A stretch of DNA of 64,000 bases from NCBI RefSeq assembly GCF_030818575.1, contig NZ_JAUTAL010000001.1:1736001-1800000 (forward strand), read 5' to 3'. Made by a program: the position numbers and the translations under genes. The notes below the pieces were generated by a model, which was given only the letters and a program-made list of their open reading frames with translations, searched no databases and was not told the origin of the DNA. Every line of letters starts with the position of its first letter. Position 1 is the stretch's first letter. The stretch is from Chryseobacterium camelliae. GTDB lineage: Bacteria; Bacteroidota; Bacteroidia; Flavobacteriales; Weeksellaceae. Shown in pieces: positions 37,774-47,567 of this stretch.

Positions 37774-39450
37774 TTGATGGGTCATCTTTTTAAGAGAAAA
37801 GTTTATTCGGAGACCGATACATCCACTCATTTATCGAGGGTTCTGGGTGTTTGGGACATCGTTTTTTTCGGCATTGCAGCCATTATCGGAGCAGGGAGTT
37901 TCAGCAGTCTGGGAGAAGCTGTTTTCCGAGGAGGGCCCGGGGTGATTCTACTCTACCTGATCTGCGGTTTTGCCTGCGGCTTTACCGCGCTGTGCTATGC
38001 AGAATTTGCCAGCAGGATCCCTACCGCAGGATCAGCTTATACCTATGCTTATGCCAGTTTCGGTGAACTGATTGCCTGGATCATCGGCTGGGCCCTGATC
38101 ATGGAATATTCTTTCGGAAATATCTATGTGGCCTTTTCATGGTCAGATTATTTTACCAGCTTCCTGGAACGCCTCGGCATGCATATCCCTGATTATTTAA
38201 CGTGCAGCTATACCGAAGCCAGAAAAGCATTCATGAACGGTTCTGAAAACCAGGAACTGGTCAACGCATGGAAGACAGCCCCGCTCATCGGCAGCCTGAA
38301 ATGTATTGTAGATGTTCCCGCACTGGTCATTAACGGTCTGATTACCTGGCTATGCTATGTAGGTGTAAAGGAAAGTAAGAATTTTAACAATACCCTGGTT
38401 ATCCTGAAACTGGCCGTGATTATCCTTGTGGTACTGGTAGGTTTTGCCTATATCAACACCGATAACTGGACACCGATGAATCCGCAGACGCATGTGGAGT
38501 CTTTTATGCCGAACGGTTTTGCCGGGGTGATGAGTGCAGTTTCCGGAGTGTTTTTTGCCTATATCGGTTTTGATGCACTGAGCGTGCTTTCAGAAGAAAC
38601 CAAAGATCCTCAGAAAACCCTGCCGAAAGGGATGATCATCTCTCTGGTTCTATGTACCGTAATTTATATCGCCCTGACTCTGGTTCTTACCGGAATGGTA
38701 GACTACAGAAAGTTTGACGGAGTGGGTGATCCGCTATCCTTCATTTTTGAGAAAGGAAATGCCAATGTAGCCTGGATGGAACTTACGGTGTCGTTTGTTG
38801 CTATCGTTGCCATTACCACCGTATTGCTGGTATTCCAGATGGGACAGCCGAGAATATGGTATGTGATGAGCCGGGACGGACTGATGCCTAAGAAATTCCA
38901 GACCGTGCATCCCAAATATAAAACGCCTTCTTTTGCTACCATAATCACCGGGATTGTTGTCGGAATACCTATATTATTTACCGATAAGAGCTTTATCCTT
39001 GACTTTACCAGTATAGGAACCATATTCGCTTTTGTACTGGTTTGTGCAGGTGTCCTGATGCTGCCTGCAAAACAGAAGATCAAAGGGAGATTCCATCTTC
39101 CGTACATTAACGGCCGGTTTATCTTTCCGGTGATATTCATCGGCGGGCTGGTCGGTTTCTATATCCTGCAGCCTTCTTTCTTTGAAAAACTTATGGATTG
39201 GAAAGATCCATCGGAAGGGGAATTTAGAGCCTCAATATTTTTCTTTATCCTGATCAATCTGGTGCTGTGCGTGATTGCATTTGTAAAAAAACTTTCATTA
39301 ATCCCTCTGATCGGGTTAAGTTCATGCCTGTATCTCCTTACGGGAATGAGCCATGACAACTGGTTCTGGTTCGGGCTTTGGTTTGCCATCGGACTGGTGA
39401 TCTACTTCTGCTATGGGTACCGGAACAGCAAGCTGGGACAACAGTCTTAA
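37774..39450 (+). CDS. Amino acid permease, APC superfamily
   Basis: The 558-residue membrane protein has about 14 hydrophobic segments. It starts with a cytoplasmic stretch and the APC signature VWDIVFFGIAAIIGAGSFSS (unwound TM1 GAGSF), then EFASRIPTAGSAYTYAYASF (TM3), and a QMGQPRIWYVMSRDGLMPKK loop (TM8). This is the layout of the cationic amino acid transporter branch of the superfamily. The energy source is probably a proton. Substrate choice cannot be read from the sequence. It is a single gene. Confidence 0.93.
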   Translation: MMGHLFKRKVYSETDTSTHLSRVLGVWDIVFFGIAAIIGAGSFSSLGEAVFRGGPGVILLYLICGFACGFTALCYAEFASRIPTAGSAYTYAYASFGELIAWIIGWALIMEYSFGNIYVAFSWSDYFTSFLERLGMHIPDYLTCSYTEARKAFMNGSENQELVNAWKTAPLIGSLKCIVDVPALVINGLITWLCYVGVKESKNFNNTLVILKLAVIILVVLVGFAYINTDNWTPMNPQTHVESFMPNGFAGVMSAVSGVFFAYIGFDALSVLSEETKDPQKTLPKGMIISLVLCTVIYIALTLVLTGMVDYRKFDGVGDPLSFIFEKGNANVAWMELTVSFVAIVAITTVLLVFQMGQPRIWYVMSRDGLMPKKFQTVHPKYKTPSFATIITGIVVGIPILFTDKSFILDFTSIGTIFAFVLVCAGVLMLPAKQKIKGRFHLPYINGRFIFPVIFIGGLVGFYILQPSFFEKLMDWKDPSEGEFRASIFFFILINLVLCVIAFVKKLSLIPLIGLSSCLYLLTGMSHDNWFWFGLWFAIGLVIYFCYGYRNSKLGQQS

Positions 39451-39553
39451 AATACAGGAAACTTCCTTACAAAACAGAACAGCAATTTTATTCCGCTGAT
39501 TCATTTTTGGCTGACTTATTGCACTTATAATTGAGAATTATAATACTACTGTC

Positions 39554-39916
39554 ATGTCTGGAAGAATACAAACCTATAAAGAGTTTTATCAGTTTTACCT
39601 CTCTGAGCATCATAAAACCGGTACAAGGATATTCCATTTCATTGGTATACTGCTGTTTTTTTTCGTCATCGGATATGTGATCAGCTCAGGAAAAGAACGG
39701 TTTTTGTGGTATGTACCGATATTCGGATACGGCTTTGCATGGTTCAGCCATGCGGTCATTGAGAGAAATAAACCTGCTACATTCAGGTATCCTGTATGGT
39801 CTCTTATTTCTGATTTCAGGCTGTTTTTTGAACTGCTGATCGGAAAACAGAAATTTAACGCCGGCCATGAGACACCAAAGGATACGGTAAGGCATGTTGA
39901 AGCGTATGCAGATTAA
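39554..39916 (+). CDS. DUF962/Mpo1-like membrane protein
   Basis: The 120-residue protein has the DUF962 features: IQTYKEFYQFYLSEHHKTGT and RIFHFIGILLFFFVIGYVIS (first His and first membrane pair), YGFAWFSHAVIERNKPATFR, then YPVWSLISDFRLFFELLIGK. The conserved histidines are those that bind iron in yeast Mpo1, a fatty-acid alpha-dioxygenase. A similar reaction here is an inference. It stands alone on the plus strand, between the permease and a strong terminator. Confidence 0.9.
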   Translation: MSGRIQTYKEFYQFYLSEHHKTGTRIFHFIGILLFFFVIGYVISSGKERFLWYVPIFGYGFAWFSHAVIERNKPATFRYPVWSLISDFRLFFELLIGKQKFNAGHETPKDTVRHVEAYAD

Positions 39917-39944
39917 TAATGCATTAAAAATAATATATAAAACG

Positions 39945-39971
39945 GTCCGGGTTTGCTTTGCAAACCCGGAC
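39945..39971 (+). terminator. Terminator of the DUF962 gene
   Basis: A perfect 12-bp stem, GTCCGGGTTTGC / GCAAACCCGGAC with a 3-nt loop, is followed by TTTT, 29 bp after the stop codon. Confidence 0.88.
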
Positions 39972-40068
39972 TTTTCATTTATCATACATTCTTATTTAAA
40001 GTCTTTAATGCCTATACGAATTTAGAACTGAGCACCCTGAAGCCTATTCAAATTTTAAAGAATAAAGA

Positions 40069-40098
40069 AATGGCTGGCCATACATAAGGCCAACCATT
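40069..40098 (-). terminator. Terminator of the DUF3857 gene
   Basis: On the minus strand AATGGTTGGCC and GGCCAGCCATT arms with a short loop are followed by TCTTTATTCTTT, about 25 bp after the stop codon at 40123. Confidence 0.65.
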
Positions 40099-40122
40099 AT
40101 ATTCTACTATGATAACTGTAAT

Positions 40123-42144
40123 TTACTTAAAGTGTTTTTTAAAACCGAATTTCAGCATATTCATGAAGCCGGGTTCAATAATATCCAGCCCTAAACCGAA
40201 ATTACTGTCTGCTACTATATGATGGGCCTTCCTGAACTGCTCAAAATCTTCGGCCGGAATTTCAAGGTTAATCAGAGGCTGATACTCTATATATACCGTT
40301 CCGCCGCTCTTAGTGATATTTTTACGGCTGGTATAACTGAAATACGGGTTATTGATATTGCTTTCCTGCACGGTATATTTTTCTGCCGTATCAATTTTCT
40401 GATCGGTAGAAAGATGGATTTCATACTTCTCACTGTCGAAGTTATGCCAGAACAGGAAATCCTTGTGTGTATAATCCCTGACTGCGGATTTTAAGATGCT
40501 ACGGTCAAAATACATCAGGAAACGGTTATTCTGGGCATCGGTAAAATAAGGATTATCGATGGTCGCGGTATACCGGATTTTCAATTCATTCTGCACCTTA
40601 TCATCACTTATAATCTCAATTGCTGCATCACGGAAAATGCCTCTTACATCCGTCCCGTTCCGGTCACCGGAATAATTCAGGGTGTAAAACAGGGAGTTAT
40701 TCCAGGAATCAATGATTTCCCTTTTATTGGTGTGCTTAAAATACCTTCTCAGGCTGTTGGCCCGGTTTCCTCTATAGGTAGTATCCATCTCTAACGTTCC
40801 GGTATTCCCTTTAACACTGAAATCTACTTTTTCATCAATGCAGTAATACGGGAAACGATAGGATTTCCTCTGCTGAAGCTCCAATCCGGGTTTTACTTCC
40901 AGGTAATACAGGAAGTAAATAAATCCCCGTTTTTCAATCCTTCCGAATTCATCGCGCATGGTAGCATCCACAAAATAATCTTCCCCTTTATAGCTGATCT
41001 TATTGATGACATGATTAAAGGAAAGCAGGGATGGCAGGTAATATTTCATGTAGTAATCTACCCGGAAATTCACCAGTACAACGGAAGATTCAACACCAAT
41101 GTAGTCGAGGATCACTTTCAGCAATACGGATTTGGCTTTGCAGTCCCCCTGTTTGTTCTGATAGGTAATCGCCGGGTCCTGTGGCCGGTGCCCGTTCATT
41201 TCATCGGCATTGAAGATATAATAAATGTTATTCTGCACATATTCAATGGCAAACTGCAACTTTTCGTCCTGGTCACTGATGGCATTCAGCTTTTGTACAA
41301 GGTCCGGCGCAAATGCTTCCAGGGAAGCCGTGTCAAAAATTTCCTGGTAAATGCCTGCAATATAATCCGAAAGATCTTTCCAGGTGCTTTCTGTCGCAAA
41401 ATCAATAAAAGGAAAAATTTCCCTTCCTGAGTCTACGGTATTGATATAATGTTCAGCTTCAAAAATAAAACGTTCTCCTTTTTTAAGCTGATTCAGCTCC
41501 GGTTCTATTACATGGCCCTGTTCATCCCGAAAAAACATTTTCTTATAGGCTACCGGTTCCTCACGTTCATTGATGAAGGTAAACCTGTAATTTCCGTATC
41601 CCCAATAATTATCCGGGCTTACCCAAACATATTTTGAAAACTTTTTACGCATGAAATCACGTTCAGTAAAAACCTTTACCCGTGAGTCTTCCAGAACCAG
41701 AATGTCATACAACCTGAGGTCCTTGATGGTAACATTGATTTTTTTATTGCTGCTCAGGATTCCGCCGCTGCTTTCATTCTCGCTGTCCAGGACCTTGATC
41801 TTCATATCCGGGATCTTATCGATCAGGACACCATCCCTAATGACACTGATCCTGTGGATCTGGTACACTTCGTTCTCCTCTACTACGATCTCCATCACCG
41901 AAGCCCGCTCCAGATTGGAAGGTTCATTCAGCGTATAGGCCATGCAGCTGTATTCACTGTTCTCCTGATTGGTAGTATAATGGATTCGATTGAGAAAATA
42001 ACAGTAATCCCTACCTTCACTCATCTGTTTCTGTGCAAAATCAGAATCTTTGATTGCTGCAACAATTTCCTGATCTTCCATACTTCCCGCCCACACCGCA
42101 GGTTTTACAATGCTGTAATTTTCCGTCACCATTTGATTTTCCAT
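40123..42144 (-). CDS. DUF3857 and transglutaminase-like domain protein
   Basis: This is a 673-residue protein. The N-terminal ~250 residues form a DUF3857 beta domain (EVYQIHRISVIRDGVLIDKI, MKIKVLDSENESSGGILSSN). A transglutaminase core follows, with the Cys in YQNKQGDCKAKSVLLKVILD (~residue 335), the His in SLLSFNHVINKISYKGEDYF and the Asp in VDATMRDEFGRI, so the Cys-His-Asp triad is intact. The remaining C-terminal beta domain is typical. No signal peptide is seen from this start. Family proteins of this kind are widespread in Bacteroidota, with no proven function. Confidence 0.88.
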   Translation of the reverse strand: MENQMVTENYSIVKPAVWAGSMEDQEIVAAIKDSDFAQKQMSEGRDYCYFLNRIHYTTNQENSEYSCMAYTLNEPSNLERASVMEIVVEENEVYQIHRISVIRDGVLIDKIPDMKIKVLDSENESSGGILSSNKKINVTIKDLRLYDILVLEDSRVKVFTERDFMRKKFSKYVWVSPDNYWGYGNYRFTFINEREEPVAYKKMFFRDEQGHVIEPELNQLKKGERFIFEAEHYINTVDSGREIFPFIDFATESTWKDLSDYIAGIYQEIFDTASLEAFAPDLVQKLNAISDQDEKLQFAIEYVQNNIYYIFNADEMNGHRPQDPAITYQNKQGDCKAKSVLLKVILDYIGVESSVVLVNFRVDYYMKYYLPSLLSFNHVINKISYKGEDYFVDATMRDEFGRIEKRGFIYFLYYLEVKPGLELQQRKSYRFPYYCIDEKVDFSVKGNTGTLEMDTTYRGNRANSLRRYFKHTNKREIIDSWNNSLFYTLNYSGDRNGTDVRGIFRDAAIEIISDDKVQNELKIRYTATIDNPYFTDAQNNRFLMYFDRSILKSAVRDYTHKDFLFWHNFDSEKYEIHLSTDQKIDTAEKYTVQESNINNPYFSYTSRKNITKSGGTVYIEYQPLINLEIPAEDFEQFRKAHHIVADSNFGLGLDIIEPGFMNMLKFGFKKHFK

Positions 42145-42302
42145 AATAGTTGATTCTTGTTGATGTTGATTTTAAATTATTAAATTAATCAATAAAAAAA
42201 TAAAAACCAAACGCCAGCCGAAGTATCTTATTAAAAAATGATGATGATCATGCAAACAATTATGATCCGGAAGGTTTCAGCGGCTATCTGCACGAATCAA
42301 CT

Positions 42303-43505
42303 TTAAATATGGACAGGAAAAGGGTCTTCAAAATTTAGATTCTGTTCAAACAGGTATTTTTCATCCTCCTTCAACAGGCAGTCTTCCAGGTCTGCAATCA
42401 TCTTTTCCGGGTTCAGATCCTGCCCGATGAATACCATTTCATTCTGCCGGTCTCCCCAGTCTTTATCCCACTTGCTTTCTATAAGTTTCTGGTTCTCTGC
42501 AAAGGAAGCATACATCGCACGCTGGCTCATCGGCATGCTGCACCACCATACACCTGCTTTTTCCAGCCGGAAAGATCCGCCGGCCTGGGAAAAATTCAAT
42601 GCATCTCCCGGCCTGGAAGCCAACCAGAAAAGTCCTTTTGCACGGATGACACCGGTAGGATATTCCGTGTTCAGGTAATTCCAGAAACGCATGGGATGGA
42701 ATGGTTTTTTATGCCTGAATACAAAAGATCCTATTCCGTATTCCTCTGTCTCAGGCGTGTGATGGTCATTCCGGAGTTCCTTTTGCCAGCCGGCAGAGCT
42801 CTGGGCGGTTTCAAAATCGAAAAGACCTGTGTTCAGGATTTCTCTTGGGTCTACCTTTCCGAATTCGGATGTAATGAATTTTGCCCCCGGATTAAGCTTT
42901 CGCAGAGCGGCTCTTAGGAAATCCACTGTTTGTCCGTTGACCAGATCGGTTTTATTAAGGATGATGACGTTGGCAAATTCCACCTGGTCAGTCAGCAGGT
43001 TAACAATAGTCCTGTAATCGCCTTCCATATCAGTCAGCTCCCGGTCCATCAGCAGCTCATCCGAACCGAAATCCTTGAAGAAATTAAGGCAGTCTACCAC
43101 CGTGACCATCGTGTCGATATAACTGAACCTTGACAGGTCAATTCCGCTTTCTTCATCAATATAGGAAAAAGTCTGGGCAATAGGGACAGGCTCAGCGATT
43201 CCTGTTCCTTCGATCAGGAGATAATCAAAACGGTTTTCACGTGAAAGGCGCTCAACTTCAAGCAGAAGGTCGTCCCGTAGCGTGCAGCAGATACAGCCGT
43301 TGCTCATTTCAACGAGTTTTTCTTCCGTTCTCGAAAGTGAATTCTCATTTTTGACAAGCTGTGCATCGATATTCACTTCACTCATATCATTGACGATAAC
43401 GGCTACTTTCAGGTTATCTTTGTTATGAAGGATGTGATTGAGAAGGGTTGTTTTCCCGGCACCAAGGAAACCGCTCAGCACGGTTACAGGAATTCTTTTT
43501 TGCAT
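42303..43505 (-). CDS. CobW/COG0523 family GTP-binding metal chaperone
   Basis: The 400-residue protein has the P-loop [20 protein letters not shown] (~residues 8-27), the metal-binding CxCC in [15 protein letters not shown] (~residue 72), the GTPase motif NKTDL (~163) and a CobW C-terminal domain ([34 protein letters not shown]). This is the subgroup linked to zinc supply. A promoter with a Zur-like palindrome at 43630-43670 supports zinc control. Known role of the family: GTP-driven delivery of metal to client enzymes when the metal is scarce. It is a single gene. Confidence 0.92.
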   Translation of the reverse strand: MQKRIPVTVLSGFLGAGKTTLLNHILHNKDNLKVAVIVNDMSEVNIDAQLVKNENSLSRTEEKLVEMSNGCICCTLRDDLLLEVERLSRENRFDYLLIEGTGIAEPVPIAQTFSYIDEESGIDLSRFSYIDTMVTVVDCLNFFKDFGSDELLMDRELTDMEGDYRTIVNLLTDQVEFANVIILNKTDLVNGQTVDFLRAALRKLNPGAKFITSEFGKVDPREILNTGLFDFETAQSSAGWQKELRNDHHTPETEEYGIGSFVFRHKKPFHPMRFWNYLNTEYPTGVIRAKGLFWLASRPGDALNFSQAGGSFRLEKAGVWWCSMPMSQRAMYASFAENQKLIESKWDKDWGDRQNEMVFIGQDLNPEKMIADLEDCLLKEDEKYLFEQNLNFEDPFPVHI

Positions 43506-43629
43506 CGTTAGGGGTTGATTTTGTTTACAATTTATCCATCACTGCCCCCACAGCTGAAGGACAGAGTTTAGGAAATGATCCCGGCATTATAAGCCCTTCT
43601 GATTTCAGTTTGGGAGAAGTAATTAACGG

Positions 43630-43670
43630 CAAAAATAAAGATTAATTATAATTAATGCAACTAAGTTGCA
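43630..43670 (-). promoter_or_regulatory. Promoter of the CobW-type gene with overlapping Zur-like operator
   Basis: A perfect 7-1-7 palindrome, TGCAACT A AGTTGCA, spans 43656-43670. On the minus strand its second half supplies the TTG of a promoter whose -7 element TATTTTTG lies 20 bp further on (43637-43630). A repressor bound there would cover the -33 element. The sequence fits the kind of GC-poor palindrome used by Fur/Zur-type regulators. That it is Zur, and zinc, is inferred from the gene behind it. Confidence 0.6.
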
Positions 43671-43848
43671 ATTATTTTTTTTAACCCTCTTATGATACTG
43701 CAAGCACAGATTGACCAGGATCACATAACTGGATCATCCTTTAAAAGCATTATACTAGTAGCAGAACTGCATTGCCAATGAAGAATTGATGCTATCGTGT
43801 TCAAGTCTGACAATCCCATACCGGCAAATCTTTCATCCGGATGACCTG

Positions 43849-44298
43849 TTATTTAACCACGAAAAAATAAGTCCATACAATAAGGAGCAGTTGAAACGGG
43901 ATGCGGAACCAGAGGTATGAAAGCCCTTTTCCGTCGAATGTACCTGTTTCATAATTCAGATGCCTTATCGCTGCGAAAATGTTGGCGGGAAGGATCAGAA
44001 TAAAAAATACGATCAGCAGTATCCCGGTAATGGGTTTTAGGGCAGGAACGAAAATTCCTATGGCCGCTGCCATTTCAATGATGCCCGTGAGATAGACCAG
44101 TCCCGTGCGGAACGGCATGGCTTCAGGCAGCATCATAGCCATTCCTTTAGCATACAGGAAATGTCCGGCTGAGGTGAACAGCAGCATGACTGCCAGGGCC
44201 ACTTTGCCCGAGAGCTTATAATCAAAATTATGCTTTAAGATCCTTGTTGCAATTAAAGACAAGGCAAATACACCGGCTAAAACAAATAATGGTTTCAT
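43849..44298 (-). CDS. DoxX-like membrane protein
   Basis: The 149-residue protein has four hydrophobic segments: MKPLFVLAGVFALSLIATRI, LAVMLLFTSAGHFLYAKGMA, TGLVYLTGIIEMAAAIGIFV and ITGILLIVFFILILPANIFA, with a last one at LLIVWTYFFVV. This is a DoxX/SURF4-type layout with the conserved ASGHF-like step (TSAGHFLYAK). Members act in redox or membrane processes, mostly undefined. It lies next to the Crp/Fnr gene and is transcribed in the same direction, so a shared regulation is likely. Confidence 0.85.
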   Translation of the reverse strand: MKPLFVLAGVFALSLIATRILKHNFDYKLSGKVALAVMLLFTSAGHFLYAKGMAMMLPEAMPFRTGLVYLTGIIEMAAAIGIFVPALKPITGILLIVFFILILPANIFAAIRHLNYETGTFDGKGLSYLWFRIPFQLLLIVWTYFFVVK

Positions 44299-44357
44299 TG
44301 TACGTCATTTTATCCGCAAAATTAGGCTCGCGGCAGACGGTAGTCAATGAACAAATG

Positions 44358-44942
44358 TTAACAAATTTGTTTGCGGATGCGGCTCAGCGACTGGGGGCGC
44401 ACACCAATGTAGGAAGCCAGGTATTTAAGCGGTATATTCCGTATCAATTCCGGCTGTTCCCGGATCAGGTCAAGATACCTCTGTTTTGCGGTATCTTCAA
44501 GCAGGGAGATTTCCCGTTTCATTTTTTTGAGGTAGATGTTTTCAGCCACTTTCCTTCCGATCCTGTCGCCTATCCGGGTATTTTCATAAATCCCATTCAG
44601 GTCAGTGTAGGAGATCTGCCATAAAACACAGTCGGAAATCGCTTCAACATTGTACAGGCAGGACTTACGGGTCAGGAAAGAATCGTAGGCACTGACGAAA
44701 GCATTCTCGAAGGCAAAAGCAAAAGTAAGGTCATAATCCGGTTTGGGTATATTGAACCTTAATATCCCTTTTTCTATAAAGGACAGGTAATTTTCCGTTT
44801 TGCCACTTTCCAGGATGACGGATTTTCGGGGAAACTCTGCCCTCTGCAATTTTGAGCAGAACAAAAGCAGGTCCTGATCAGAAATATCCGTCAATTCCCT
44901 GAAGTACTGCTGAATGGCGGCCATATGTACCACATCATCCAT
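44358..44942 (-). CDS. Crp/Fnr family transcriptional regulator
   Basis: The 194-residue protein has a cyclic-nucleotide-binding-type barrel (LLLFCSKLQRAEFPRKSVIL, SFIEKGILRFNIPKP) and a C-terminal helix-turn-helix (PLKYLASYIGVRPQSLSRIR). The arginine and glutamate needed for cAMP binding are not evident, as in most Bacteroidota members, so its signal is unknown. An alternative start at 44924 would shorten it by 6 residues. It precedes the DoxX gene by 59 bp and probably controls it. Confidence 0.9.
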   Translation of the reverse strand: MDDVVHMAAIQQYFRELTDISDQDLLLFCSKLQRAEFPRKSVILESGKTENYLSFIEKGILRFNIPKPDYDLTFAFAFENAFVSAYDSFLTRKSCLYNVEAISDCVLWQISYTDLNGIYENTRIGDRIGRKVAENIYLKKMKREISLLEDTAKQRYLDLIREQPELIRNIPLKYLASYIGVRPQSLSRIRKQIC

Positions 44943-45013
44943 GATCCTACAGATTAAAGTTTGAAACAGTTAACCCTTTTTTATCCCACGGATAAACTGA
45001 CAGCCATCCCATA

Positions 45014-45952
45014 TTATTTTTCATGATCCTTTTTTTCAGGTGCGGGATAATTGCCTTTACTGGCTTCTCCTACTGTAGTCGCCGTTGTCATGGCCACCAC
45101 AAGGTCATTCAGCATATTGCTGGCAGCTGTAGGTGAATTCGGAAGCAATACCAGGTTGCTTCGGCTGCTTGCACCTACTGCCTGTAAAGTGTCATAATGC
45201 TGCGTAACGAGGATTAATGCAGAGGCTTCATGTGAATTGATGTTGACGCTGTTCAGTACGCGTACGGATTCTTCAAGCCCTCTGGCGATTTCCCTGCGTT
45301 GATCTGCAATCCCCTGCCCCTGCAGTTTTTTGGATTCGGCTTCTGCTTTTGCTACCGCTACAATCCGGATTCTTTGTGCTTCAGACTCATATTCGGCGGC
45401 TGTTTTTTCTCTTTCAGCAGCATTGATCCTGTTCATAGCATGCTTTACCTGCTCATCCGGATCTATATCTGTTACCAGGGCCTTGATGATATCATACCCA
45501 TAACTCTGCATGGCATCCTGCAGTTCGCTTTTTACAGCAATGGCAATATCATCTTTTCTTACAAAAACGTCATCCAGCTTTGTTTTCGGGACTTCAGCAC
45601 GTACCACATCAAAGACGTAGGAAGTAATCTGGTTTTCGGGATTTTCCAGGCGGTAATACGCATCTTTCACATTTTCACGGATCACCTGGTACTGAACGGA
45701 AACTTTCATTTTGATGAAAACATTATCCAGTGTCTTGGTATCAATGATCACATCCAGCTGCTGGATCCTCAGGTTAAGCCTTTTTGCAATCTGGTCAATG
45801 ATCGGGATTTTAAGGTGCAGGCCGGAATGCCTTACAGCCAGAAATTTACCGAAGCGTTCCACAATAGCTGCGGTTTCCTGCTTTACCACAAAAAAAGAAG
45901 CAAAGAAAATAATGAGTCCGAAAAAAAGGACAGGTACTAAAAGGTAAGTCAT
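45014..45952 (-). CDS. SPFH/Band 7 (stomatin-type) membrane protein
   Basis: The 312-residue protein has an N-terminal membrane anchor (TYLLVPVLFFGLIIFFASFF), a Band 7 domain (QETAAIVERFGKFLAVRHSG, LRIQQLDVIIDTKTLDNVFI, ~residues 28-200), then a coiled-coil (AAEREKTAAEYESEAQRIRI, ~210-245) and a tail. Such proteins form large membrane rings and organise lipid microdomains or shield membrane proteases. No NfeD-type partner gene is adjacent. It is a single gene. Confidence 0.93.
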   Translation of the reverse strand: MTYLLVPVLFFGLIIFFASFFVVKQETAAIVERFGKFLAVRHSGLHLKIPIIDQIAKRLNLRIQQLDVIIDTKTLDNVFIKMKVSVQYQVIRENVKDAYYRLENPENQITSYVFDVVRAEVPKTKLDDVFVRKDDIAIAVKSELQDAMQSYGYDIIKALVTDIDPDEQVKHAMNRINAAEREKTAAEYESEAQRIRIVAVAKAEAESKKLQGQGIADQRREIARGLEESVRVLNSVNINSHEASALILVTQHYDTLQAVGASSRSNLVLLPNSPTAASNMLNDLVVAMTTATTVGEASKGNYPAPEKKDHEK

Positions 45953-46015
45953 AATCTGAATTTTGGATTAAAATAATGTATGCTCCCTAAAGATACCTAT
46001 TTTATTTTAAAATTT

Positions 46016-47374
46016 TTATACCGTCATTCCGATATCTATTCCTTTGATCTTCCGGTACAGGTCTGTCGCATAATTATCAGTCATCCCGGAAACGAAATCA
46101 ATGACCCCAAGCACTTTCTGGTAGTCTGTGCCTTCCTGGTAGATGAACTGTTTCGGGATGAGCTTCAGTGCCTTTGCATCGTAAGACTTGAGCTGATGGG
46201 CAGGTTTGACGATAGACGGGATGAAGTGGTCAAGAAGTTCATACATAACGTTGTAGCCCGCATTTTCAATTTCCACCACTGCTTTATGATTGTAAATCTT
46301 TTCTATTGAAAAGCTTTCTATATCCTTCAGGCTGTTGTTTTCGGATTTATACATATCCAGCAATGCCTTATCCAGTGTTCCGGACAGGATGGCCTCAAAG
46401 TTTTGCTTGTAGCTTTCAATCGATTTATTAATGAGTGCGTTGATGACTTTTGCACGGAGATAGGAAATCTGCTCGTTCTCATTGGAAATAGAGCCCAGCT
46501 TCCGCTCTATTCTTTCTACATCATCGGTTTCAGACCTCACCAGTTCAAAAAAGAGGTTTTTACAGTCTGCGGTGGAAACAATACCCAGCCTGTGGGCATC
46601 TTCCATATCAATAATATTATAGCAGATATCATCTGCTGCCTCTACCAGCCAGACAAACGGATGCCTTTTGAAAATATATGGTTCCTCGTTTTCCGTAATC
46701 AGGTGTACTGCTTTTGCAATATCGAGAAACATCTCTTTTTCATTCTGGAAAAACCCGAATTTCTTCCTGTGGAGGATTTTCTTATCACGGGCCACTGCCT
46801 CGCAAGGATATTTGGCGATACTGGCCAGAGTGGCAAAAGTAAGCTGGATCCCTCCGGCATCCTTACCCTGTTGCTGCTGTCCCAGCACCCTGATGGCATT
46901 GGCATTTCCTTCAAAATTTACCAGATCGGCCCATTCTTTTTCCGAAAACAGAGGCTTCAGGCTGCTTTCATTGCGTTCAAAATAACTGGCAATTGCATCT
47001 TCACCGGAATGTCCGAATGCAGGATTGCCCACATCATGGCAAAGGCACCCGGCAGCGATAACGTTCCCTAAATTATGAAGGTAAAAGCTTTTGGATTCTT
47101 CCGTAAGTTCAGAAGTATAATGTTCGGCGATGAACTCACCTATCACACTTCCCAAGCTCCTCCCCACCGAAGACACTTCAAGCGAATGGGTAAGACGGTT
47201 ATGGACGAAGACACTCCCGGGAAGCGGGAATACCTGCGTCTTGTTCTGCAACCTCCGGAAAGGAGATGAAAAAATAATTCTGTCAAAATCCCTCTGAAAG
47301 TCTGTCCTGGACGCTTTTGTATGCGGGTTGTTTCCGGTACGCTGATTGGTGAAAATCTGGTTTAAATTCATCAT
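46016..47374 (-). CDS. dgt: Deoxyguanosinetriphosphate triphosphohydrolase (dGTPase)
   Basis: The 452-residue protein has the dGTPase/HD signature FRRLQNKTQVFPLPGSVFVH, then RLTHSLEVSSVGRSLGSVIG with the first His, and CHDVGNPAFGHSGEDAIASY with the HD pair (~residues 115-130). KRHPFVWLVEAADDICYNII contains the second metal Asp. Length is normal. The enzyme splits dGTP into deoxyguanosine and triphosphate and so adjusts dNTP pools. It stands alone and diverges from the methyltransferase gene. Confidence 0.95.
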   Translation of the reverse strand: MMNLNQIFTNQRTGNNPHTKASRTDFQRDFDRIIFSSPFRRLQNKTQVFPLPGSVFVHNRLTHSLEVSSVGRSLGSVIGEFIAEHYTSELTEESKSFYLHNLGNVIAAGCLCHDVGNPAFGHSGEDAIASYFERNESSLKPLFSEKEWADLVNFEGNANAIRVLGQQQQGKDAGGIQLTFATLASIAKYPCEAVARDKKILHRKKFGFFQNEKEMFLDIAKAVHLITENEEPYIFKRHPFVWLVEAADDICYNIIDMEDAHRLGIVSTADCKNLFFELVRSETDDVERIERKLGSISNENEQISYLRAKVINALINKSIESYKQNFEAILSGTLDKALLDMYKSENNSLKDIESFSIEKIYNHKAVVEIENAGYNVMYELLDHFIPSIVKPAHQLKSYDAKALKLIPKQFIYQEGTDYQKVLGVIDFVSGMTDNYATDLYRKIKGIDIGMTV

Positions 47375-47567
47375 TGTTCAAAAATACTTTAAATTTTAAT
47401 CGTACGGAATAGTAATTATATTTTTGTTAACCAAATATGCCGTAAAAAATCAATTTTAACAGTCTTCTTTAGACTTGAAAACTTAAAGAAATATTCTACC
47501 TTTGATAGTACTAAATCACTAAAGAATTTTCCTTATTTTTCTTCATACAACTTTAAATTCTTTTACA

